A stretch of DNA of 10,688 nt from Helicobacteraceae bacterium (lineage in GTDB: Bacteria > Campylobacterota > Campylobacteria > Campylobacterales > SZUA-545): the NCBI GenBank assembly GCA_031275395.1, contig JAISOU010000001.1:1-10688 (forward strand), written 5' to 3'. Under the pieces are notes generated by a model, which made no database searches, had not been told where the DNA came from, and saw nothing but the letters and a program-made list of their open reading frames with translations. Shown here piece after piece: positions 1 to 5,419 of the stretch (position 1 is the first letter of the stretch; every line of letters starts with the position of its first letter). Position numbers and translations under genes: made by a program.

Positions 1-141
1 ATGTTAGGACATAAGAACCTAGCTATCACATTAGGCGTGTATGCCAAATACATTCCAAGACGACACGTTAAACGAGCTTCCTTTTTAGATAATTACGATT
101 TTGGAAAATCAAACGACGCTAGGCTAATGCAAGCGGCTTAA
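1..141 (+). CDS. Tyrosine recombinase (integrase), C-terminal 46 residues, 5' end outside window
   Basis: The plus-strand frame from base 1 to a TAA at 139-141 encodes 46 residues beginning MLGHKNLAIT. The LGH motif followed ten residues later by a tyrosine (Y14, in LGVYAKYI) is the C-terminal signature of tyrosine recombinases. In that family the LGH histidine belongs to the active site and the tyrosine attacks the DNA. The methionine at base 1 is most likely internal, because the family normally has residues such as WV.. just before MLGH, so the gene begins left of the window. The tail after the tyrosine (to QAA) is short and basic. These enzymes integrate and excise prophages and genomic islands. 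This one faces the AT-rich helicase gene convergently, and both probably belong to one integrated element. The family call is firm from the motif; the type of element is inferred. Confidence 0.8.
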   Translation: MLGHKNLAITLGVYAKYIPRRHVKRASFLDNYDFGKSNDARLMQAA

Positions 142-528
142 CGGGCAAAAAACTAACTAACCTTAGATTTGCACAAAATTGCATAATTTAAGGATTTGCG
201 CTATACTAGCGATAATACTTGCAACGCGGGTTGTTTTGGTTGGTATTGGAGAAAAAGTAGGATAAATTGGGGATGTCGCTATAAACAGTCATTCCCGCGC
301 AAGCCAATCATTTCGTTGACGTTTTTTCAAAATGCTTAGAAACCCTACAATATGCGTTTTCATAAGCGCTTTTTATGTTCATTTTGAACGATTTATATCG
401 CAGGCGGTTAAATTCGTATTTCACCCCGATAGTCCTAAGCTGATTATCTGCGATCAAAGTGGAAACTAAGCGCTAAATCAATAAAATATATCGATAAACG
501 CATATCCGAATACTGAAACGCAAATTCG
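142..528. other. Intergenic stretch with no convincing gene
   Basis: These 387 bases separate the integrase stop from the last codon of the helicase gene. The two genes converge, so no gene promoter is needed here, yet a plus-strand promoter-like sequence lies at 187-207. Two small overlapping frames exist: a plus-strand one of 46 codons (332-469) and a minus-strand one that is open from about 472 to a TGA at 308-310. The minus frame encodes IADNQLRTIGVKYEF and further basic residues and looks somewhat protein-like. It is preceded by a TAG at 473-475, has no recognisable family and no clear ribosome binding site, and could be a gene remnant. I found no tRNA and no strong hairpin-plus-T terminator. 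Confidence 0.5.
187..207 (+). promoter_or_regulatory. Promoter-like sequence (TTTAAGG ... TATACT)
   Basis: TTTAAGG (187-193) is followed eight bases later by GC-preceded TATACT (202-207), a good match to a sigma-70 -10 box. TTTAAG-type upstream elements are described for Campylobacter sigma-70 promoters, but there they lie further upstream than here. Almost the same arrangement occurs at 10647-10669. No open frame of note follows, so any product would be a short transcript running into the 3' end of the helicase gene in antisense. Confidence 0.3.
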
Positions 529-3132
529 CTAGATGATGAATCGACATTTTTTTTTGCATTCGCCTATAGCCTCAATACTATGGTTTTCAATTTTGTAGTC
601 GTCGCTGCGAGATCCATCGGCAGTAATAGTTAGCTGATTTGAGTTGTTCTCGTTAGTGATATTTAATCTATGTTTTTCATAGAAATACTCAAATCTATAA
701 CCCTCAAAATTAAATTCGACCTTAGTTCTGATTGACGTTTGGTGGACGGGAATGGTAGGTTGTGCTATGTTTTTATTTTTATCATTAAATTGAACTTTAT
801 CTTTGTATTGATCATTAATAAATAACGCCAACGTATTTCCAGTGTGTTCGGTATTCAAATACTCGGGTAACTCGATATTAACCAAGTCGAATTGCTTTCG
901 TTTTCTATTGGCTTCCTCCAGTATTTCATTCTTTTTTTCAGTATTCTTGTCGCGATAGGCTTGTCGTTCTTTAGAGACGATCCAGCGCTCTTCGCATTTT
1001 CTTACCAACTCTATGTCTTTGCTGTAAATCCTCGTTATGTCTTCATAGTATTGTAAAGCTTTGGTATGTTTAAACGCGCCATCATGCATACAACAAGCTT
1101 TCTCAACAGCAACGCCAATATCTAACGTGAATCTTTTTTCAATATACGACGTATTTTCTAAAAATTCTCGTTCTAAAAATCCAGTAATAGCATTGCATTT
1201 ATCACGTGAAAGTTTTGACTTTTGAAAATTAGACTGTGCTAGAGCCAGAGCTATATATAATTTCGGTATTCCATTATATTTAGTGTCCCGATCTTTATTT
1301 TCATTGAGATCAATTATATCTTCCCATTTTTCAGAGATTATATTGGATAGTTTTTCGCAAGTATCACACAAATCCAAAAGCTCTTTTTTGCGTTCAATAT
1401 CGTTCAAATTTTTTAAATCCAACCTAATAAGATAAAAATCAATAGGATTAGTAATGTTCGCCAAAATAGATAATGCGTTACTTAATTTGTTTAGCGTAGA
1501 ATAGGCAAATGTGATCATTCTATTATTATCGCTAGATAATATTTGATCGCTATTTCTCTTTTCATATGCCTTAACGACCATATCGTATTGTTTGAGATCA
1601 TAAAATACTTTTATGTTTTCTGGAAAAATAGACAATGCTTCGTTGTCGCTACCCAATTCCAAATAAACTAAAATAATCATTTTGTAAATATCGCTAGATA
1701 ATATTTGATCGCTATTTCTCTTTTCATATGCCTTAACGACCATATCGTATTGTTTGAGATCATAAAACAGTTTGACATTTTCAGGGAAAGAAACAGTTTT
1801 GGCTTTTGCCATGCGATATTCTTCGCTTTTTTTGATTTCATTGGTTAAGTTCTTCTCCCAATACGAAACAGCGGTTTTATCCTCATGAACCGCATAAGCT
1901 ATCATGGCTATTTGAGAATGATCTACGGATATTATGCCAGAGTCTGCTATTTGGATAATTTTATCAAGAATAGCACGATCTGCTAAATCGCGAGTTATAA
2001 TATCTCCGATAATAGTTCCTAGCGCTTTATCTAAGACTTCATAGCATTTATCTTTGGGGAAATACTCGTAGTCATCTTCGTTAAAAACATTTTTAAGCAG
2101 TTTCAGATCTGCGGCGCTACCAATCGCTTTTTTTAGTATGTCGGTATCCGTATCTTTTGCTCTAGCTATAGAAACATCATATAATAAATTGTTATTATAA
2201 TTTGGCTGTTTATTGATTATATCGACAACCTTCTCATAGTTTTCATCAAGCCAATATGAGCAAATAGCTTGACCATACCATCCGCTTTTTTCGAAAGTTA
2301 CCGCCGCAGTATCATAGCGTTGCTCAAACAAAGACGCGAAGCCATAGCATTTATTAGCATTACCGCTCTCATTTGGTAATCTTGAATAATTATTAGCGGC
2401 TTGCTTAAGAGTAATTGGATTTCGATGTTCAAACCCCGAAGATTCGAAATCTTTGGCAAGACTGCTAGCTTCGTTTATTTCTTGGCTGTCATATTCCTTA
2501 ACATTACTAATGACCAATGGCTCAATGTCCGAATTGTTCCATTTCTTTTTAATGGCTAGATATTGATTGATCAATACAGCGTCGTATGTAACGCGCCACA
2601 ATAGCTTTTTCTCTTCGTCGTCCGCTACAACAATCAATCTTTTCTTTGCCCTGCTGATTCCAACGTAAACTCTGTTAATAAGATATTCGAGCGGCAATCT
2701 AGTTATTATTTTTTCATCGCCGGGAGGTTTAATCAGTTTATCTATTTCGCCACACCCTAATCGATAAGCAACAACTACGCTAAACTCTAAACCTTTTGAT
2801 TGACTAATAGTCATATAATTTACGTTCTTATTGGACAGATACTCATCTTGCTTAATCCATTCTTTCTCTCCGCCATTATCGCAGGGGATGATAAAAACGG
2901 CGTTTGTTTCTTTTATTGCGTTCCAAAAATTTGCGTCGCCAGGCGAGTACCAAACAACTGGCGTTGAATAAGCGTTGTTCCAAGGGCTTTGAGGCTCTAT
3001 ATTATCAAGGTCAAATCTGTATGAGCGAAACAATTGAATAGCGTTGGTAAATTTAACTATTTTTTGCGAAGACCTGTAATTTTGTTTTAGTTCGCGTATA
3101 TTAAGTCTAATTCCAGAATTTTTCCCAGCCAT
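529..3132 (-). CDS. Helicase gene segment 5: C-terminal helicase half and TPR-like region
   Basis: This is the longest intact piece, 867 residues from ATG (3130-3132) to TAG (529-531). No good ribosome binding site precedes the ATG, so independent translation is doubtful. Residues 10-170 complete the helicase core: LNIRELKQNYRSS (motif IV), TISQSKGLEFSVVVAY (motif V) and INRVYVGISRAKKRLIVV (motif VI with its ATP-finger arginine). From about 200 to 750 it is helical and repeat-like, for example AAVTFEKSGWYGQAICSYWL. It includes two adjacent 54-residue units (from about residue 456) that share 26 identical residues. The last 120 residues look like a lysine-rich linker and a small beta domain (VEFNFEGYRFEYFYEKH). 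If the terminal TAG were read through, 16 more codons would follow to TGA at 478-480. Proteins with this layout are large and poorly characterised. Confidence 0.7.
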   Translation of the reverse strand: MAGKNSGIRLNIRELKQNYRSSQKIVKFTNAIQLFRSYRFDLDNIEPQSPWNNAYSTPVVWYSPGDANFWNAIKETNAVFIIPCDNGGEKEWIKQDEYLSNKNVNYMTISQSKGLEFSVVVAYRLGCGEIDKLIKPPGDEKIITRLPLEYLINRVYVGISRAKKRLIVVADDEEKKLLWRVTYDAVLINQYLAIKKKWNNSDIEPLVISNVKEYDSQEINEASSLAKDFESSGFEHRNPITLKQAANNYSRLPNESGNANKCYGFASLFEQRYDTAAVTFEKSGWYGQAICSYWLDENYEKVVDIINKQPNYNNNLLYDVSIARAKDTDTDILKKAIGSAADLKLLKNVFNEDDYEYFPKDKCYEVLDKALGTIIGDIITRDLADRAILDKIIQIADSGIISVDHSQIAMIAYAVHEDKTAVSYWEKNLTNEIKKSEEYRMAKAKTVSFPENVKLFYDLKQYDMVVKAYEKRNSDQILSSDIYKMIILVYLELGSDNEALSIFPENIKVFYDLKQYDMVVKAYEKRNSDQILSSDNNRMITFAYSTLNKLSNALSILANITNPIDFYLIRLDLKNLNDIERKKELLDLCDTCEKLSNIISEKWEDIIDLNENKDRDTKYNGIPKLYIALALAQSNFQKSKLSRDKCNAITGFLEREFLENTSYIEKRFTLDIGVAVEKACCMHDGAFKHTKALQYYEDITRIYSKDIELVRKCEERWIVSKERQAYRDKNTEKKNEILEEANRKRKQFDLVNIELPEYLNTEHTGNTLALFINDQYKDKVQFNDKNKNIAQPTIPVHQTSIRTKVEFNFEGYRFEYFYEKHRLNITNENNSNQLTITADGSRSDDYKIENHSIEAIGECKKKCRFII
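1527..1605 (-). repeat. 79-bp perfect direct repeat, copy 1
   Basis: The stretch is identical base for base to 1689-1767, offset by 162 bases, which is exactly 54 codons. It encodes FYDLKQYDMVVKAYEK and the following NSDQILSSD in the TPR-like region. Similarity continues more weakly beyond the perfect block, as expected for a duplicated repeat unit. Confidence 0.95.
1689..1767 (-). repeat. 79-bp perfect direct repeat, copy 2
   Basis: This is the second copy of the repeat at 1527-1605, lying upstream in the gene's reading direction. The flanks differ (LSSDIYKMII here, LSSDNNRMIT in the other). The duplication or a later gene conversion is recent compared with the divergence of the surrounding unit. 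Confidence 0.95.
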
Positions 3133-3147
3133 AGAGTGAATAAACTT

Positions 3148-3150
3148 CTA
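3148..3150 (-). other. In-frame TAG number 3 within the helicase gene
   Basis: GGA TAT ACA TAG AAG TTT ATT is in register with segment 5, whose ATG lies 18 bases downstream. The replaced residue lies in a short helix between motif III and the NYRSS motif, where K, Q or E would be ordinary. Confidence 0.8.
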
Positions 3151-3504
3151 TGTATATCCTGCGGTCAAAGCGTTCCAATTAAACCCAGTGGGATTTAGCG
3201 TCTGCAATTCATCGCCAGCAAAGGCAAACGGTATTTTAGAAATTAGATTAGATGGCATTTTGCGCTCTGAATAAATTGATAATCTGTAAATAATTTCCAA
3301 TTCAATGCGAGTAAAATCTTGAGTTTCGTCGCAAAATATAGCAGAAAATAACGCTTTGACTAAATTATTCTTCAACACGTAACGCGCAAGATCTTGATCG
3401 TCCCATAGCAACTTTTTTTTCTTGTGTTCCTGATACGATTGCCATACATTATCGTATACTTTTTTGTATATATCTTCGGTAACGCTCTTTTGGTTATCTG
3501 GCAA
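3148..3504 (-). CDS. Helicase gene segment 4: motif II (Walker B) and motif III
   Basis: The open stretch really extends upstream to 3639; the nominal TTG start at 3504 only reflects the lack of an earlier start codon. It encodes WDDQDLARYVL, then the Walker B/motif II sequence IFCDETQDF (residues 57-64), where D-E binds magnesium and activates water. Next come IELEIIYRLS and motif III FAFAGDELQTLNPTGF. The catalytic acidic pair and the motif III glutamine are present. It ends at TAG (3148-3150), after which KFIHSMAGKNSGI continues in the same frame. The core motifs are thus split over three fragments, so no single fragment can hydrolyse ATP. Confidence 0.6.
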   Translation of the reverse strand: MPDNQKSVTEDIYKKVYDNVWQSYQEHKKKKLLWDDQDLARYVLKNNLVKALFSAIFCDETQDFTRIELEIIYRLSIYSERKMPSNLISKIPFAFAGDELQTLNPTGFNWNALTAGYT

Positions 3505-3639
3505 TGAGCTGTAATCTTCAAATTCAAGATATTCCTCGTAATTTATTCCTTGAATATATGTCCTAATTATATGCCAGCTTACTTCGGCAGAAATATCGCG
3601 TTTTATGTCTCGATTTTTTCCATATCCATTTGTCCAAAA

Positions 3640-3642
3640 CTA
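3640..3642 (-). other. In-frame TAG number 2 within the helicase gene
   Basis: TTC TGC TAG TTT TGG ACA keeps the same register on both sides. The 45 codons after it (to 3505) are open and protein-like, with SWHIIRTYIQG resembling a conserved helicase-subdomain helix. They belong to the gene even though no start codon precedes them. Confidence 0.8.
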
Positions 3643-4041
3643 GCAGAATTTTGCATAATTAATATATTTGCTTTTACTATATTTAAAACTTGAATCATCT
3701 GGAATTAGCGAAAGCAAATAATCTTGAAATTCATTAAACGATTCGTCTAACACTTTTTTGTCGCTATCTAGACGTTTTTTAATTTTATCATTACTTAAAG
3801 CAGTATTATGTTTTAAAAGTTTCTCTACAACTTGCTTGGCGTTGTCTAGCAATCGCTTATTATATGTGAAATATGCCGGTCTTTTTACTTGTTCATCAGA
3901 TAGAAGATATCTGATAAAAAAGTCGGCGAATATATATTGCAGTATTGTCGATTTGCCGCTTCCTGCTCTGCCTTTAATAAAAATTGGAAACGCATCTTTA
4001 TTTCTTGTTGATTTTAAGACATCCGCCTCTTCAGCCGACAA
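3640..4041 (-). CDS. Helicase gene segment 3: Walker A and first part of the ATPase core
   Basis: The nominal start is a TTG inside the gene, not a likely true start. This stretch of 133 residues holds the P-loop GRAGSGKST at residues 24-32, followed by LQYIFADFF and the second strand PAYFTYNKRLLDNAKQVVE, which matches motif Ia of UvrD-like enzymes. FQDYLLSLIPDDS follows. The P-loop lysine and the following S/T are intact, so the ATP-binding core is not visibly degraded. It ends in YAKFC then TAG (3640-3642), after which the frame continues FWTNGYGKNRDIKRDISAE in the same register. Translated alone, this fragment could not form a helicase. Confidence 0.6.
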   Translation of the reverse strand: MSAEEADVLKSTRNKDAFPIFIKGRAGSGKSTILQYIFADFFIRYLLSDEQVKRPAYFTYNKRLLDNAKQVVEKLLKHNTALSNDKIKKRLDSDKKVLDESFNEFQDYLLSLIPDDSSFKYSKSKYINYAKFC

Positions 4042-4062
4042 TGTGTAATTGCTTTGCCTATC

Positions 4063-4065
4063 CTA
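4063..4065 (-). other. In-frame TAG number 1 within the helicase gene
   Basis: The coding-strand order is GTC GAA TAG GAT AGG CAA, in frame with both flanking segments (the next segment's start at 4041 is exactly 24 bases on). The residue it replaces sits just before the conserved LSAEE lead-in to the Walker A strand. One base change from a Q, K or E codon would give TAG. Confidence 0.8.
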
Positions 4066-4452
4066 TTCGACTTTTATCCAGAAATCATAATCGGCTAATA
4101 TGTAGTTTGGATACGAACGGCGCGAATGCTTCAAAATATTGTCTTCGCTATATTCAATAGTATTATGATTATTTTTGTTGTTCCTTAAATCAATAAGATC
4201 GCAGAGCAATAGATGTCCTTTAGATTTATTTAAACGATATACTATTTTAATATTTGAATTAATAATTTTACATTGTTCGTCTTCGTTTCCGCCTTCTATA
4301 ATATCCGAAATGCCGTCGCATAAAGATTCCATATAATCTGAATAGGGTTTTGTTGTGATTTTTTTCAATCCATTCCTCTGTTTCATAAACAAAGTTATCA
4401 TTTTCTGCCGAGCTAGAATTGTTTGTGTGGTACAACAGAAAAGACTTTTCAT
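4063..4452 (-). CDS. Helicase gene segment 2: linker before the helicase core
   Basis: The open frame nominally starts at 4452, but only the part from about 4360 downward (KPYSDYMESLCDGISD onward) looks like real protein; the earlier residues are the shadow of segment 1. It encodes about 100 residues of a predicted mixed region between the N-terminal domain and the ATPase core, including a run of acidic residues (EGGNEDEQ). It ends at TAG (4063-4065). The same frame then continues without any shift as DRQSNYTLSAEEADVL into the Walker A segment. This stop is therefore a nonsense codon inside the gene and not its true end. Confidence 0.55.
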   Translation of the reverse strand: MKSLFCCTTQTILARQKMITLFMKQRNGLKKITTKPYSDYMESLCDGISDIIEGGNEDEQCKIINSNIKIVYRLNKSKGHLLLCDLIDLRNNKNNHNTIEYSEDNILKHSRRSYPNYILADYDFWIKVE

Positions 4453-4855
4453 GGGAGCTTAGCTCCGCCTTTGGCGATTCTGGACGTTCTTCTTTGTATT
4501 TTTTTATGTAATTGTCTATCTTTTCCTTAGCTTTATCGTCGCGTCTAGTCGCCCATTCTCTGTTTCCCGTTTTAGAAAATGAATCATAATTTCTATCGCT
4601 CTTGATTAAGAAAGCGAGAAAAACGACAACCTCATACTGGTTGCCTTCGACCTCGCGCGATTGAACCGAAGCTATCAGTCGCCCTCTTTTACTTCCGAAT
4701 TGTTTTCTAACTATAAGCGGAGGCGGAAAATTGTTAAACATAGCGATGCTTTGCTTTTCCTCAACGCTCCGCTTAAGATTATCCAAATCTTTACCGCAAC
4801 TGTAGGTTTCCGCCTCTTTTTTGCACTCGTCTGTTATATAGACAATATATTCCAC
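4268..4855 (-). CDS. Helicase gene segment 1: N-terminal domain, possible RelE-like fold
   Basis: This 195-codon frame starts at GTG and is meaningful to about residue 163 (EEWIEK). Beyond that it reads a shifted, arginine-rich tail (RRRKRRRTM) to a TGA-side stop at 4268, which is not the real protein. The N-terminal 115 residues contain RGRLIASVQSRE and VVVFLAFLIKSDRNYDSF. These resemble the strand pattern, ending in an H/D-rich turn and YDWA-like tail, seen in RelE-like domains that precede some bacterial UvrD-type helicases. That resemblance is weak and by eye. It is followed by a charged linker rich in K, E and S. The gene lies 63 bases after cheW on the same strand with no visible terminator between them, so some readthrough from the che operon is possible. 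Confidence 0.6.
   Translation of the reverse strand: MEYIVYITDECKKEAETYSCGKDLDNLKRSVEEKQSIAMFNNFPPPLIVRKQFGSKRGRLIASVQSREVEGNQYEVVVFLAFLIKSDRNYDSFSKTGNREWATRRDDKAKEKIDNYIKKYKEERPESPKAELSSHEKSFLLYHTNNSSSAENDNFVYETEEWIEKNHNKTLFRLYGIFMRRHFGYYRRRKRRRTM
4359..4365 (-). other. Frameshift at a run of seven A (coding strand)
   Basis: On the coding strand, ATT GAA AAA AAT reads on into a poor frame, whereas with six A instead of seven the protein continues as EEWIEKITTKPYSDYMES and joins the next segment smoothly. A one-base insertion in the homopolymer is the simplest explanation. A sequencing or assembly error, or RNA polymerase slippage on the run, would also fit. Confidence 0.7.
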
Positions 4856-4863
4856 CTTACTTT

Positions 4864-4872
4864 CCCCCCTTC
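4864..4872 (-). promoter_or_regulatory. Strong ribosome binding site for the helicase gene
   Basis: On the coding strand GAAGGGGGG lies eight bases before the GTG at 4853-4855. It decides this GTG as the start, since no ATG is available nearby. A TAAAAT (4880-4885) just upstream could be a weak -10 box, with no clear -35 partner. Confidence 0.6.
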
Positions 4873-4918
4873 TCCCTACATTTTAATTAACGCGCCAAAT
4901 AACTTTTTCCTCACTAGA

Positions 4919-5419
4919 TTAAAAAGTGCGTTTGAGTAGGGCTTCAATACGAAGGATTGTGATAATGCTATCCTCTCGTTTGCCTACGCCGTAGATATGA
5001 TTATCGTCGCTATCCATACCTTCAGGCGCGGGATCGATGTCGGAGGATTTCAATCTGATCGCTTCGGTGAGCTTATCGATCACAAAGCCGCTAACCTGAT
5101 TTTTGTTGCTGATAACAATAAAGCGCGTTTCGTCCGTATAGGTCGATTTCTGCCCGCTAAACTTGCGCCTAAGATCGATTAACGGTAGAACGTTGCCGCG
5201 CAAATTAAACACGCCAAGCACATATTCGGGCGTGGAAGGGACGCGAGTGGCTACGATCGGCTTGATAATCTCTTGAATAGACAGGATCGGGACGGCTAAC
5301 TCCTCGTCCGCGACCATAAAGCAAACGAGTTGTACCACGCCTTCGTCGCGCGGCGGTTCGTTCTGCGCCTTTTTTTGCCTCTGTTGGTTCTGTAAAACTT
5401 GTTGTAGTTGCTCGCTCAT
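4919..5419 (-). CDS. cheW: Chemotaxis coupling protein CheW
   Basis: CheW is a cytoplasmic adaptor that links methyl-accepting chemoreceptors to the CheA kinase in the polar signalling array. The 166 residues form a single CheW/SH3-like domain (about 28-162) after a polar, glutamine-rich N-terminal tail (LQQVLQNQQRQKK). The typical core is visible: LAVPILSIQEIIKP, then VLGVFNLRGNVLPLIDLR, with the NLRG turn that contacts receptor and the CheA P5 domain. The tail is slightly longer than in the shortest family members. The ATG overlaps the cheA stop as ATGA (5416-5419), and GGAG lies about nine bases upstream inside cheA, so translation is probably coupled. It ends at TAA and is the last gene of the operon. 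I see no terminator in the 63 bases that follow. Confidence 0.95.
   Translation of the reverse strand: MSEQLQQVLQNQQRQKKAQNEPPRDEGVVQLVCFMVADEELAVPILSIQEIIKPIVATRVPSTPEYVLGVFNLRGNVLPLIDLRRKFSGQKSTYTDETRFIVISNKNQVSGFVIDKLTEAIRLKSSDIDPAPEGMDSDDNHIYGVGKREDSIITILRIEALLKRTF

Larger units (their letters stand above)
529..4855 (-). pseudogene. Broken UvrD-like SF1 helicase with RelE-like N-terminus and TPR-like C-terminal region
   Basis: Five minus-strand open segments read as one protein of about 1,440 residues. The start is GTG (4853-4855), with the strong site AAGGGGGG eight bases upstream. In order it has a small N-terminal domain (about 4855-4500) with a weak RelE-like pattern; Walker A GRAGSGKST (3946-3972); motif II DETQD (3316-3330); motif III region GDELQTLNPTGF (3181-3216); NYRSS (3067-3081); QSKGLEF (2782-2802); motif VI region VYVGISRAKKRL (2635-2670); then a long helical region with TPR-like repeats. 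Helicase plus TPR resembles bacterial relatives of eukaryotic TRANK1. The frame is broken by one extra A in an A7 run (4359-4365) and by in-frame TAG codons at 4063-4065, 3640-3642 and 3148-3150. Otherwise it looks well preserved, so loss is recent or the stops are bypassed. AT-rich composition unlike the neighbouring che operon suggests transfer. Its role is unknown; defence is a guess. Confidence 0.8.

Noticed and set aside
131-139. AAGCGGCTT near the integrase end also occurs at the right edge (10680-10688), suggesting attachment repeats
   Set aside because: The match is only nine bases and the right copy is cut by the window end. It lies beyond the conserved operon, so an element spanning argC to cheW is implausible.
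225-299. CGCGGG (225-230) can pair with CCCGCG (294-299), suggesting a structured RNA or tRNA
   Set aside because: The loop would be over 60 bases with no consistent inner helices and no tRNA-like arms or known RNA motif.
332-469. Plus-strand ORF of 46 codons after the integrase
   Set aside because: It has no ribosome binding site or recognisable motif, and the opposite frame in the same register looks more protein-like.
3758-4048. Plus-strand open frame of 96 codons opposite the Walker A segment
   Set aside because: It is antisense to the well-supported helicase frame and its composition is a mirror of that gene, with no family resemblance.
4856-4918. Possible rho-independent terminator after cheW
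   Set aside because: The 63 bases contain no stem followed by a T run on the minus strand; only a G-rich ribosome site and a TTAATTAA palindrome are present.
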